Shown: piece after piece, positions 8,158 through 15,839 of the stretch
How the letters are laid out: each line of letters starts with the position of its first letter
Position numbering within the stretch: position 1 is the first letter of the stretch
Assembly (NCBI GenBank): GCA_002299195.1
Contig: DBOA01000174.1
Span: 1-38,305 of the forward strand
Direction of reading: 5' to 3'
Origin: Sphingomonadales bacterium UBA658
GTDB taxonomy: Bacteria > Pseudomonadota > Alphaproteobacteria > Sphingomonadales > Sphingomonadaceae
Length of the DNA: 38,305 nucleotides
The notes under the pieces: generated by a model
What the model was told of the DNA's origin: nothing
What the model saw: the letters and a program-made list of their open reading frames with translations, nothing else
Database searches by the model: none
Made by a program: the position numbers and the translations under genes

Positions 8158-11127
8158 TCAGCTATCGTCCTCAAGCGACAGCAACGATGCGTTGCCGCCC
8201 GCGCTTGTTGTATCGACCGATGTCGTCCGTTCAGCGCAGAAGCGGTACAAATAATGCGGTCCGCCTGCTTTGGGACCAGTGCCTGATAAGCCTTCACCGC
8301 CAAATGGCTGACTGCCCACCACCGCGCCAATCATCGACCGATTGATGTACAGATTGCCGACGCGGGCAAGGTTTTCGACCAATGCACTGCTGCCCGCAAT
8401 CCGGCTGTGCAGCCCCATCGTCAGACCAAAGCCTTTGGCATTCACGCGTGCGACTGTCGCCTCCAGCTCTCCAGCCTTCCATGTGACAACATGCACCAAT
8501 GGGCCAAACCATTCGCGGTTCAGATCGTCCAGATTGTCCAGACGGATAACCGTCGGGGGCACAAACAGGCCTTGCGCGGGGACGTTTATCTCATGAACTA
8601 TTCTGTCCTTAACCTCGGCCCGATAGGCCATCAGCTTGTCATAGGAATCCTGATCAATGACAGGTCCGATGTCGGTCGAGGGATCAGCAGGATCGCCAAA
8701 GTTCAACGTGTCCATCGCGCCGCGCAGCATCTCAAGCGTATGTTCTGCGATATCCTCCTGCAGAAGCAATAACCGCAACGCTGAACAACGCTGCCCTGCC
8801 GATTGAAAGCCCGAGATGATGATATCGCGAACGACTTGTTCGGACAAAGCCGTGGAATCGACGATCATTGCGTTCAAGCCACCCGTTTCGGCAATCAGCG
8901 GGACCAATGGCCGCGCATCATCGGCGAGCAAGTTGCGCGCAATGGCTTTTGCCGTCGGGACCGAACCCGTAAACACCACGCCAGAAATGCGGACATCGGC
9001 GGTCAGGACCGCGCCGACGTCGCCACCGCCGGTAACAATCTGAAGCACATCCGCGGGAACGCCGGCTTCATGTGCCAGCGCCACTGCGTATTGCCCAATG
9101 GCGGGTGTTTGCGGAGCAGGCTTCGCGACAACGGTGTTGCCAGTGACCAATGCCGCCGCCACTTGTCCCAAAAATATCGCAAGTGGGAAATTCCACGGCG
9201 CAATCGCGACCCATACACCCCGGCCTTCATGCCGCAGAACATTCCGTTCGCCCGTTGGGCCGGGCAATTCGACAGCGCACAAATCGGTACGTGCGCGCGC
9301 AGCATAATAACGGCAAAAATCAATTGCCTCACGTACTTCGGATAGCGCATCAGGGATCGTTTTGCGCGCCTCTTGAACCAAAACAGCCATCAAACGGCTG
9401 CGGTTTGTCTCAAGCAGGTCGGCCAGTCGGTCCAGACAGTCCGCGCGTTCGTCCAATGGGGCATTTGACCATGCCGGATAGGCGGCAAGCGCCGCAGTGA
9501 CCGCATCCTTTGGTGAGGCTGTTGTCTGGTTGCCCAATGGTACCGGGCGCGCGATGTCCGCTGCGGTTTCCTGCAGGATCAGCGCATCATCAAGGTCAAT
9601 GCCAAGGCTATTCGTTCGTTCTGGCTGAAACAGATCAGCAGGCGCTGCGATCGCTGGGTGCCCTGTGCCGCCAACAGCCATGATTTTCTCGACGGGATCG
9701 GCGAGCAGTTCGTCTTCACTGATGGATTGGTCCGCCAGTTGGTGCACGAAACTGCTGTTGGCGCCATTTTCCAGCAAGCGGCGGACCAGATAGGCGAGCA
9801 AGTCGCGATGTCCGCCCACCGGAGCGTAGGTGCGGCACTGATAGCCCTCGTCGCGCACAAGGCGTTCAAACAGCCCTTCGCCCATTCCATGCAGGCGTTG
9901 AAATTCAAAATCGCGATTGTCCCCCGCCAATTGCAAGATCGTCGCAACGGTAAGCGCGTTATGCGTTGCAAATGCCGGGCGAATTTTGGCGGCTTCAAAC
10001 ATATCTTTGGCGCACGCAAGGTAGGATACGTCCGTTGCCGGCTTGCGGGTAAACAACGGGAAGTCGCTTAGCCCCCGTTCCTGCGCATGTTTGATCTCGC
10101 TGTCCCAATAGGCACCTTTGACGAGGCGCACTTGCATGATGCGGGACGTGTCATTGCCCAATGCATTGGCCCAGGCGATGACGGGACGGGCGCGTTTGGA
10201 GTAAGCCTGCACTGCCATGCCTAAGCCATCCCAGCCGCGCAGGGCACGATCACGGGCGACGCGTTCAATGATATCAAGGCTCATTTCCAGACGCGCCGCT
10301 TCTTCGGCATCAATGGTGAGTTGCACGCCAAGCGAGGCGGCAGATCGGGCCAATTGCGTGATCATATCGGCCAGTTCTGGAACGCATGTTGCACTCTGCG
10401 CAGTTTCGTATCGCGGGTGCAGCGCCGACAATTTTACAGAAACGCTATGACCGCGCGCCGCATTGCGACCGACGGCTGCGATGGCCGCGGCGTAGGATTC
10501 GAAATATCGTTCTGCATCATTTTTGGTACGCGCAGCTTCCCCAAGCATATCGAAACTGGCGGTGAACCCGCGATTGTCCTTTGATTCCATCCGCTTGATG
10601 GCTTCGTCAATATCGCGGCCCATCACGAAAACTTGGCCCATGAGCCGCATCGCTGCGCCAACGGCCTGACGCACAAATGGCTCGCCTGCCTTTGCAATCA
10701 GGCGCTTCAACGTGCTTGTGCTGTCACCCAGAACGGCTTTGCCGAGGACAAGTCCCCAAGTCGCGCTGTTCACCAGCAAACTTGATGACTGCCCCTTATG
10801 GTTGCCCCATTCCGCTTCGGTCAGCTTGTCGGCAATCAGCAGATCAGCCGTCTGGGGATCGGGCACACGCAAAAACGCCTCCGCAAGCGAAAGGAGCGCC
10901 GTGCCCTCCTCCGTTCCGAGACGATATTCCTGCAGAAACTGGTTCACCCATCCGTCGGCTTGCACCTGGCGCAAATCGGCCAGCAGGGTCCGCGCGGTGC
11001 GCACAACTTCGGCGCGCGCGGTGCCATCGACAGCGGCGGTGACCACCAATGGGGCGAGCACTTCTGGTTCAGACTTGCGATGGAAGGGGCGGATGGCAGT
11101 TCGTGCGGATTCGAGTGATGAAGTCAT
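8158..11127 (-). CDS. putA: Bifunctional proline dehydrogenase / L-glutamate gamma-semialdehyde dehydrogenase PutA
   Basis: PutA oxidises proline to glutamate in two coupled steps: FAD-dependent proline dehydrogenase, passing electrons to quinone, then NAD-dependent P5C/glutamate semialdehyde dehydrogenase. At 989 residues it is the short form. The sequence starts directly with the helical lead-in and PRODH barrel, so the N-terminal ribbon-helix-helix DNA-binding domain found in E. coli PutA is missing and it cannot autoregulate. The PRODH domain ends around YAPVGGHRDLLAYLVRRLLE (433-453). The aldehyde dehydrogenase part shows APWNFPLAIFLGQ near 643, the general base Glu747 (LIAETGGLN) and the catalytic Cys781 (SAGQRCSALR). 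The start lacks a strong ribosome binding site. A perfect inverted repeat lies 36 bases upstream. Confidence 0.97.
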   Translation of the reverse strand: MTSSLESARTAIRPFHRKSEPEVLAPLVVTAAVDGTARAEVVRTARTLLADLRQVQADGWVNQFLQEYRLGTEEGTALLSLAEAFLRVPDPQTADLLIADKLTEAEWGNHKGQSSSLLVNSATWGLVLGKAVLGDSTSTLKRLIAKAGEPFVRQAVGAAMRLMGQVFVMGRDIDEAIKRMESKDNRGFTASFDMLGEAARTKNDAERYFESYAAAIAAVGRNAARGHSVSVKLSALHPRYETAQSATCVPELADMITQLARSAASLGVQLTIDAEEAARLEMSLDIIERVARDRALRGWDGLGMAVQAYSKRARPVIAWANALGNDTSRIMQVRLVKGAYWDSEIKHAQERGLSDFPLFTRKPATDVSYLACAKDMFEAAKIRPAFATHNALTVATILQLAGDNRDFEFQRLHGMGEGLFERLVRDEGYQCRTYAPVGGHRDLLAYLVRRLLENGANSSFVHQLADQSISEDELLADPVEKIMAVGGTGHPAIAAPADLFQPERTNSLGIDLDDALILQETAADIARPVPLGNQTTASPKDAVTAALAAYPAWSNAPLDERADCLDRLADLLETNRSRLMAVLVQEARKTIPDALSEVREAIDFCRYYAARARTDLCAVELPGPTGERNVLRHEGRGVWVAIAPWNFPLAIFLGQVAAALVTGNTVVAKPAPQTPAIGQYAVALAHEAGVPADVLQIVTGGGDVGAVLTADVRISGVVFTGSVPTAKAIARNLLADDARPLVPLIAETGGLNAMIVDSTALSEQVVRDIIISGFQSAGQRCSALRLLLLQEDIAEHTLEMLRGAMDTLNFGDPADPSTDIGPVIDQDSYDKLMAYRAEVKDRIVHEINVPAQGLFVPPTVIRLDNLDDLNREWFGPLVHVVTWKAGELEATVARVNAKGFGLTMGLHSRIAGSSALVENLARVGNLYINRSMIGAVVGSQPFGGEGLSGTGPKAGGPHYLYRFCAERTTSVDTTSAGGNASLLSLEDDS

Positions 11128-11162
11128 TGCGGCGCTTTGCCGGATAAAGCGCAGGCAGACAA

Positions 11163-11176
11163 GTTTCAGTTGAAAC
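11163..11176. promoter_or_regulatory. Inverted repeat upstream of putA, possible operator
   Basis: GTTTCA-GT-TGAAAC is a perfect six-base inverted repeat with a two-base centre, 36-49 bases before the putA start codon. It is separate from the terminator hairpin next to it. Its position would suit an operator or activator site for putA. This is inference only; no matching regulator gene is present nearby. Confidence 0.4.
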
Positions 11177-11177
11177 G

Positions 11178-11207
11178 AAAAAGCCCGCCCTCGGTTGAAG
11201 GCTGGCT
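11178..11207 (-). terminator. Intrinsic terminator after the glycine-zipper gene
   Basis: Read on the minus strand, AGCC-A-GCCTT and AGGGC-G-GGCT form a nine-pair stem with one mismatch and a six-base loop, followed directly by TTTT. It lies about 90 bases after the glycine-zipper gene stop and before putA, so putA probably has its own promoter. Confidence 0.65.
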
Positions 11208-11294
11208 CATGATCGTCAGGCTATCGCCCGATCGACCGTTCCGCCCGGATGTGAGGGAGGTTCAGGGATCACATCCGAACGAAAGGCTGAGATT

Positions 11295-11672
11295 TTAACG
11301 ATAGCGGCGGCAATTGCTGTCCGACTTGTCGATTGCACGGCCGGCCAAGGCGCCTACAGCTGCACCAATGATGCTGCCTTCGGTTTTGTTGCCGCGACGG
11401 GCGACTTCGTTCCCAAGCAGACCGCCTGCAACTGCACCAATGAGGGTGCCGCCCGTACCCTTGTCGCAACGCGCATTGCCGCGGTAGGCATTGTTGCGAT
11501 AATTGCGGTCGCCACGACGATATTCCCGACGGTCATATCGGTCATAACGGTCACCGCGACTGTAATAGCCATCATCATTGCCATGGCGGGCCAAAGCTGG
11601 TGTGGCGGAAAATCCGGTTACGGCCGTAGCTGCAAGTACCAGCGCACCGATGCTTTTTTTCAAATTTCTCAC
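11295..11672 (-). CDS. Secreted glycine-zipper (17 kDa surface antigen-like) protein
   Basis: The product is 125 residues from a GTG start at 11672, chosen because GGAG lies eight bases upstream. An ATG at 11708 is in frame but has no ribosome binding site. It has a Sec signal peptide (KKSIGALVLAATAVTGFSATPALA), then a Tyr/Arg/Asp-rich linker (residues 30-65), and ends in a glycine-zipper pair (GGTLIGAVAGGLLGNEVAR and GSIIGAAVGALAGRAID) typical of the Rick_17kDa_Anti / 2TM glycine zipper group. Such proteins sit in or span the outer membrane, but the precise role is unknown. Two Cys residues remain in the mature part. There is no lipobox. It is monocistronic, ended by an intrinsic terminator. 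Confidence 0.85.
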   Translation of the reverse strand: MRNLKKSIGALVLAATAVTGFSATPALARHGNDDGYYSRGDRYDRYDRREYRRGDRNYRNNAYRGNARCDKGTGGTLIGAVAGGLLGNEVARRGNKTEGSIIGAAVGALAGRAIDKSDSNCRRYR

Positions 11673-11951
11673 GTTCGATACTCCGTTGTTTTCAGGTTCG
11701 GCCCGCATTGGGCAATTCGGCGATTTGCTGTGCCAATAATTGCCTTATGAAGATGCGTGATTGACCGCATGCTGAACGTGCCTGTTATCTTTCGTTCATA
11801 TTCAGCCCGCAAATAATGAACGCGCATGGGATTTGAACTTGCAAATCATGCCAGCACAGATCGGCCGTTTATCGGGCCACTGCCTAACGTAAACGGACCA
11901 GAGACCAGCTATCAGGATCGGGATAGCGAGGACATTGCCTCTGCCCCGGAC
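11673..11951. other. Gene-poor gap between the glycine-zipper gene and rpmB
   Basis: No convincing gene is present in these 279 bases. They must contain the minus-strand promoter of the glycine-zipper gene, although no clear -35/-10 pair is visible there. They also contain a possible plus-strand promoter, the inverted repeat at 11793-11822, and the first part of a 57-codon open frame (11826-11999) without a ribosome binding site. Confidence 0.5.
11761..11788 (+). promoter_or_regulatory. Possible sigma70-type promoter facing right
   Basis: TTGACC (11761-11766), a 16-base spacer and TGTTAT (11783-11788) make a fair -35/-10 pair on the plus strand, with five and four consensus matches. Transcription would begin near 11795, between the arms of an inverted repeat CGTTCAT...ATGAACG (11793-11822). 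No convincing protein gene follows before the terminator at 11957-11987, so the product could be a short RNA. Confidence 0.3.
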
Positions 11952-11987
11952 AAGAAAAAACCGGAGGCAGTGACTGCCCCCGGTTTT
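11952..11987 (-). terminator. Strong intrinsic terminator after rpmB, possibly bidirectional
   Basis: AAAACCGG-A-GGCAG-TGA-CTGCC-C-CCGGTTTT is a long GC-rich hairpin with a single internal mismatch. On the minus strand it is followed by CCGGTTTTTTC, an excellent U-tract, 40 bases after the rpmB stop. On the plus strand it is followed by TTTTGATTCGTTTT, so it could also end a rightward transcript. Confidence 0.9.
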
Positions 11988-12027
11988 GATTCGTTTTAGC
12001 TAAAGGCTGCAAAAGCAGCCATCAGGC

Positions 12028-12318
12028 TTACGCCGCAGCTTTTTGCTTCTTGGCGATTTCTTTTTTCACCTTGCGCGCGTTTGTCGAAAGCTTCTCGTCC
12101 GAAGTCTTCAACAACCAGTTGTCGAGACCGCCAACATGTTCAACCGAACGCAGACCGTGGGTCGAAACGCGGAACTTGTAGCCCTGCTCAAGGGCATCCG
12201 ACAACAAAGTGACATTCTGCAGGTTAGGCAGGAATGTACGCTTGGTTTTGTTGTTGGCGTGGCTCACATTGTTGCCGACCAGACGGCCTTTACCGGTGAG
12301 TTCGCAGATGCGCGCCAT
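12028..12318 (-). CDS. rpmB: 50S ribosomal protein L28
   Basis: L28 is a small basic protein of the large ribosomal subunit. The 96-residue sequence is unmistakable: MARICELTGKGRLVGNNVSH, then NKTKRTFLPNLQ and FRVSTHGLRSVEH, ending in an Ala/Lys-rich tail (KKEIAKKQKAAA). This is the longer alphaproteobacterial form without zinc-binding Cys pairs, since only one Cys is present. AGGA lies eight bases before the start. The 5' leader contains a small perfect hairpin, and a strong terminator follows. It is a single-gene unit, separated from its usual partner rpmG. Confidence 0.98.
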   Translation of the reverse strand: MARICELTGKGRLVGNNVSHANNKTKRTFLPNLQNVTLLSDALEQGYKFRVSTHGLRSVEHVGGLDNWLLKTSDEKLSTNARKVKKEIAKKQKAAA

Positions 12319-12346
12319 GATGTATGTCCTGTATAAAAAAGTGTAT

Positions 12347-12364
12347 GCGGAATCACTGTTCCGC
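12347..12364 (-). promoter_or_regulatory. Hairpin in the rpmB leader
   Basis: GCGGAA-TCACTG-TTCCGC is a perfect six-base stem with a six-base loop, about 30 bases before the rpmB start codon. It could be a leader hairpin or a DNA-level inverted repeat. I see no evidence for a specific regulator. Confidence 0.35.
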
Positions 12365-12448
12365 GAAAGTCGCTGCCCCTAACGCTCCACACCAGAAAGG
12401 TCAAGCCGATGTGTGGTCAAAAGCACTAATCTACGCTAGCAAAATAAC

Positions 12449-12904
12449 ATGCCCTTGTCCAAAGCCCGCGAAATGATGAACGAAGCGCTCAACTTGGCGC
12501 GGGCAGCAGCCGCGCAAGGCGAAGTGCCCGTTGGCGCGATTGTCATCAAGGATGGGGTCATTATTGGCCGTGGCGCCAACCGTCCGCTTGAGCATCATGA
12601 CCCCACTGCCCACGCCGAAATCCTCGCCATCCGCGCCGCTGCGGCGCATCTTGGCAATGACCGGCTCACGGGATGCGACCTGTGGGTCACGCTAGAGCCC
12701 TGTGCGATGTGTGCAGGCGCAATCGCCCATTCACGCATCGCCCGCCTCTATTATGGCGCTGAGGACCCCAAGGGCGGCGCTGTGGCGCATGGTCCCCGCT
12801 TATTTGAACAGCCCACGGTGCATCATCGCCCCGAAATATATTCTGGGATATCCGCCGACGAATCGGCGGAACTGCTTCAGGCGTTTTTCAAAGACCGGCG
12901 CTAA
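12449..12904 (+). CDS. tadA: tRNA adenosine(34) deaminase TadA
   Basis: TadA deaminates A34 to inosine in tRNA-Arg(ACG), allowing wobble decoding. The 151-residue protein has the cytidine-deaminase zinc site: His55 and the proton shuttle Glu57 in HAEILAIR, and Cys85/Cys88 in EPCAMCAGAI. The following HSRIARLYYGAEDPKGGA and the C-terminal helical end match the TadA subgroup rather than guanine or cytosine deaminases. The start at ATG 12449 lacks an obvious ribosome binding site, and an ATG at 12473 is a less likely alternative. It converges with the dienelactone hydrolase gene and shares the CTAA at 12901-12904. Confidence 0.94.
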   Translation: MPLSKAREMMNEALNLARAAAAQGEVPVGAIVIKDGVIIGRGANRPLEHHDPTAHAEILAIRAAAAHLGNDRLTGCDLWVTLEPCAMCAGAIAHSRIARLYYGAEDPKGGAVAHGPRLFEQPTVHHRPEIYSGISADESAELLQAFFKDRR

Positions 12905-13806
12905 CGCAGATTTTTCCCGAAAAACGCGAGCGTGCGGGCCCACGACAAGTCTGCCGCTGCTTTGTCAAAACGGGGCGTGCTGTCATTGTGGAAGCCATGC
13001 TGCGTGCCCGGGTAGAAATGCACCTGAAACGCCTTCTGGTTCGCAATGAGCGCTGCCTGATAAGGGAGCCAGCCTGCGTTGATGCGCTCATCGGCCTCGG
13101 CATAATGGATCAACAGCGGCGCCTTAATAAAAGGAACTTCGGCCGCAGTGGGTTGGCGACCATAATAAGGCACTGACGCAGCCATTTCCGGATAAGCAAC
13201 GGCCAACGCATTGCAGACACCGCCACCGTAGCAAAAACCTACCGCGCCAACCTTGCCGTTGCTGTCGGCATGATCGCGCAGGAATTCAAAGCTGGCGAAA
13301 AAGTCTTCCAATAATTTGCCGGGGTTCAGTGTTGCCTGCAGCTCGCGGCCTTTTTCGTCATTGCCCGGATAACCGCCAAGCGACGACAGGCCATCAGGGC
13401 CAAACGCCATATAGCCCGCCTTTGCCAGACGACGCACGACATCCTCGATATAGGGGTTCAGTCCGCGATTTTCGTGGATCACCAATACCGCCGGCAACTT
13501 GCCGCTTGCCTTGGCTGATCGCGCCAGCAGCCCGCTGATGCTGCCATGCCCGTCGGGGCTTTGTACCGTCATCCGCGACGTGACAATTTCGGGATCGTCG
13601 GCCTTAACCTGCTGCGCCAAAGCATAATCTGGCTGCAACTGGTTGAGTATCATAAGGCCGGTGACGCCCGCAGCTGCGAATTTACCGGCTTCGCGAATGA
13701 ATTCACGTTTGGTCAGCTTGCCGTGGACATAGCCATCAAAGATTTCCAGAATATAGGGATGGAAGTCACTGGCCTTCATGCGCGGTGAAGTATCGGCTTC
13801 TGCCAT
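12901..13806 (-). CDS. Dienelactone hydrolase family protein
   Basis: This is an alpha/beta hydrolase of the dienelactone hydrolase (carboxymethylenebutenolidase) family, 301 residues. The catalytic triad is visible: Cys192 in VGFCYGGG, Asp239 in EADERINAG and His270 in PGTQHGFHND. Before the hydrolase fold it carries about 70 extra residues with a hydrophobic stretch (FAAAGVTGLMILNQL, residues 43-57) preceded by KLTKREFIREAG, which looks like a degenerate export signal with a single Arg rather than a twin-Arg motif. AAGGAG overlaps the stop of the LytTR regulator gene 11 bases upstream, so it is the last gene of the kinase-regulator operon. Cytosolic or exported location is uncertain, and the physiological substrate is unknown. 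Confidence 0.92.
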   Translation of the reverse strand: MAEADTSPRMKASDFHPYILEIFDGYVHGKLTKREFIREAGKFAAAGVTGLMILNQLQPDYALAQQVKADDPEIVTSRMTVQSPDGHGSISGLLARSAKASGKLPAVLVIHENRGLNPYIEDVVRRLAKAGYMAFGPDGLSSLGGYPGNDEKGRELQATLNPGKLLEDFFASFEFLRDHADSNGKVGAVGFCYGGGVCNALAVAYPEMAASVPYYGRQPTAAEVPFIKAPLLIHYAEADERINAGWLPYQAALIANQKAFQVHFYPGTQHGFHNDSTPRFDKAAADLSWARTLAFFGKNLR

Positions 13807-13817
13807 CCTTATTCTCC

Positions 13818-14618
13818 TTAATGGACAAACCTGGCTACGACGTCACGATAGGAACGGCTGACTTTTACCTGTGCGCCGGATTCGAGCACAAGGAAGCATT
13901 CGCCGTTGGTATGCGGCTTCACCTGCCGCACCTGATCCAAATTGACGATTGTCGAACGATGGACGCGCTGGAACGTGCGTGGATCGAGGCGTTTTTCCAG
14001 ATCCTTCATCGTCTCGCGCAGGATGAGCGAGTTGTCGGCGGTGTAAATGCACATATAGTCGCCAGCCGCATCGATCCGTTCGATGCTTTCTACATCGACG
14101 CGGAAAATCTGGCCGCGATCTTTGATATTGATAAGCTTCTCAAACCGCGTTGACGCCAGGTCATCGTCAATCGAGCTCAGATTGTCAGCTGCATCCGGCG
14201 CGACTTCATTGATGACAGTGCGAAGCCTGTCCAGCTCATCCGATGTGCGCTTGTCGGCAAGCCTGCTGCGCACACGGTCCATGGTGTCGGCAAGACGTTC
14301 TGGTTCGACCGGCTTCATGAGATAATCGATGGCCTGCGCTTCGAACGCCTTAATCGCATGTTCCGAATAGGCCGTCACAAAAACGAACAACGGCGGATCA
14401 ATATCCATCACGCCCTGAACGACGGAAAATCCATCAAATCCGGGCATCTGAATGTCGAGAAACACCAGATCGGGTTTCAGCGTTTTAATCTTGCGAATGG
14501 CCTCACGACCGTTGTGGCAGGTGGCGACGATTTCGATGTCGTCGAACGGCTGGAGCCTTAATTCAAGGCCTTGGATCGCCAGCTTTTCATCGTCGACCAA
14601 TATTGTACGAATGCTCAT
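13818..14618 (-). CDS. LytTR-type response regulator
   Basis: This two-component regulator has a receiver domain and a LytTR DNA-binding domain, 266 residues. The receiver holds the acidic pair Asp9/Asp10, the phospho-acceptor Asp55 (VFLDIQMPG), Thr82 and Lys102 (MKPVEP). A linker of about 50 residues rich in charged residues follows. The LytTR domain begins near residue 163 (KLINIKDRGQIFRVDVESI) and includes RTFQRVHRSTIVNLDQV and the closing KVSRSYRDVVARF. Its ATG overlaps the stop of the histidine kinase gene (ATGA), which identifies its partner. LytTR proteins bind paired direct repeats, but I could not identify a convincing target site. Its regulon is unknown. Confidence 0.96.
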   Translation of the reverse strand: MSIRTILVDDEKLAIQGLELRLQPFDDIEIVATCHNGREAIRKIKTLKPDLVFLDIQMPGFDGFSVVQGVMDIDPPLFVFVTAYSEHAIKAFEAQAIDYLMKPVEPERLADTMDRVRSRLADKRTSDELDRLRTVINEVAPDAADNLSSIDDDLASTRFEKLINIKDRGQIFRVDVESIERIDAAGDYMCIYTADNSLILRETMKDLEKRLDPRTFQRVHRSTIVNLDQVRQVKPHTNGECFLVLESGAQVKVSRSYRDVVARFVH

Positions 14619-15751
14619 GCGGATATTTGTCCTTGCTGCTTAGCCCCCGTTTGATTGTCTTCCCCTGCTATAATCCGGCTTTGATATGGTAGTTCCAACA
14701 AAACCTCAAATCCTCCGCCCGCTTTTACATAATGTTCAAAGCGTTGATCGTCGCCATAAGCTTGTGAAAGTCGCTCTCGGGTGTTGGCCATGCCAACACC
14801 GGTGGAGAGGCTGTGATCTTGCTGCCCCGGCTGCAAGCCTGGTCCTGTGTCCGATACGGTAATCCGCACTCTTTGGCCGACGAGTTGAGCGGTCACGGAA
14901 ATGTCCGCGCCCTCTTCTTTCGGCGTAACCGCATATTTAATGGCATTTTCCACCAATGGCTGCAGGAGAAGTGAGGGCACCAGAGCGTTTTCGACAGCGG
15001 GTTCGATGATGAAATATGTCCGCAAGCGTTCTTCAAACCGCATCTTTTCGATATCAAGATAGAGCTTCAACGTCTCAACCTCTTGCGTCAACGGCACCTT
15101 GGCCGCCGCTTCGTTGATGAGGGTGAAGCGCAAAAACGACGATAGCCGCGACAACATGGCGTTTGCCTGTTCCGTCTGCTTCAGCAGCACGAGCGTCGAT
15201 ATGCTGTTCAATGTGTTGAACAGGAAATGCGGGTTCAACTGATACCGCAACATCGTCAGCTGCGCGCTGGTAGCCTGCGCCTCAAGCCGCATCATCTGGT
15301 CCGCTTGTTCTTCAGCGCGCACGAAATAATTAATAGCATAATAAAGCGCGGACCAGGCCGCCAACAACACCGAGTTAATATAGATCGCGGCGAGCCATAA
15401 CTGCGCAAAGGGCGTTTCATCCACCCCATCACGAATGGTTTGAAGCACCCACACGTCCATATACGCGTAGCCAATGGTGGCCAGGGACACCGCGACGAAC
15501 GTCAGGCTCCACATAATAAATGGCCGCTGATCAATCAGAAATCGGTAAATAACCGATAGCAAAAGCGTGATCGAATAGCCCGTGACCGCTGATATCAGGA
15601 TGGGCACAAGGAAGCTGACGGGCTGCCCTTGGGCAATCCCCGACGCGGCGCGCAAAATGACTGCACCGGCCCATCCGGCTGAATGGAGATTCCAAAACGC
15701 GCGATTTTTATCGGCAAAGAAGGGTTTGTCTGTAAGCTCAAGTACCGCCAT
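14615..15751 (-). CDS. LytS/YehU-type sensor histidine kinase
   Basis: This is a membrane sensor kinase of the His_kinase (PF06580) group, 378 residues. Four hydrophobic segments occupy roughly residues 25-145, with almost no periplasmic domain, so the signal is probably sensed in or at the membrane. The phospho-accepting His175 lies in the hallmark QLNPHFLFNTLNSIS. The ATPase domain shows LLQPLVENAIKYAV (N-box) and ISDTGPGL-like VSDTGPGLQPG (G1), then STGVGMANTRERL. Its stop overlaps the start of the LytTR regulator. It is divergent from the HD-domain gene with 88 bases between them. The ligand is unknown. Confidence 0.96.
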   Translation of the reverse strand: MAVLELTDKPFFADKNRAFWNLHSAGWAGAVILRAASGIAQGQPVSFLVPILISAVTGYSITLLLSVIYRFLIDQRPFIMWSLTFVAVSLATIGYAYMDVWVLQTIRDGVDETPFAQLWLAAIYINSVLLAAWSALYYAINYFVRAEEQADQMMRLEAQATSAQLTMLRYQLNPHFLFNTLNSISTLVLLKQTEQANAMLSRLSSFLRFTLINEAAAKVPLTQEVETLKLYLDIEKMRFEERLRTYFIIEPAVENALVPSLLLQPLVENAIKYAVTPKEEGADISVTAQLVGQRVRITVSDTGPGLQPGQQDHSLSTGVGMANTRERLSQAYGDDQRFEHYVKAGGGFEVLLELPYQSRIIAGEDNQTGAKQQGQISA

Positions 15752-15839
15752 AAATTGGGTCTAGCCGCATTTTGCGCGCGCATGAAGCACTTGTTTCATC
15801 ACACGGACATGATAGGGATTTGGGGAGAGGATACCAAAT

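Noticed and set aside
11826..11999. 57-codon open frame on the plus strand before rpmB
   Set aside because: No ribosome binding site, its last codons are the terminator hairpin, and the composition suggests no fold. Kept only as a possible small transcript.
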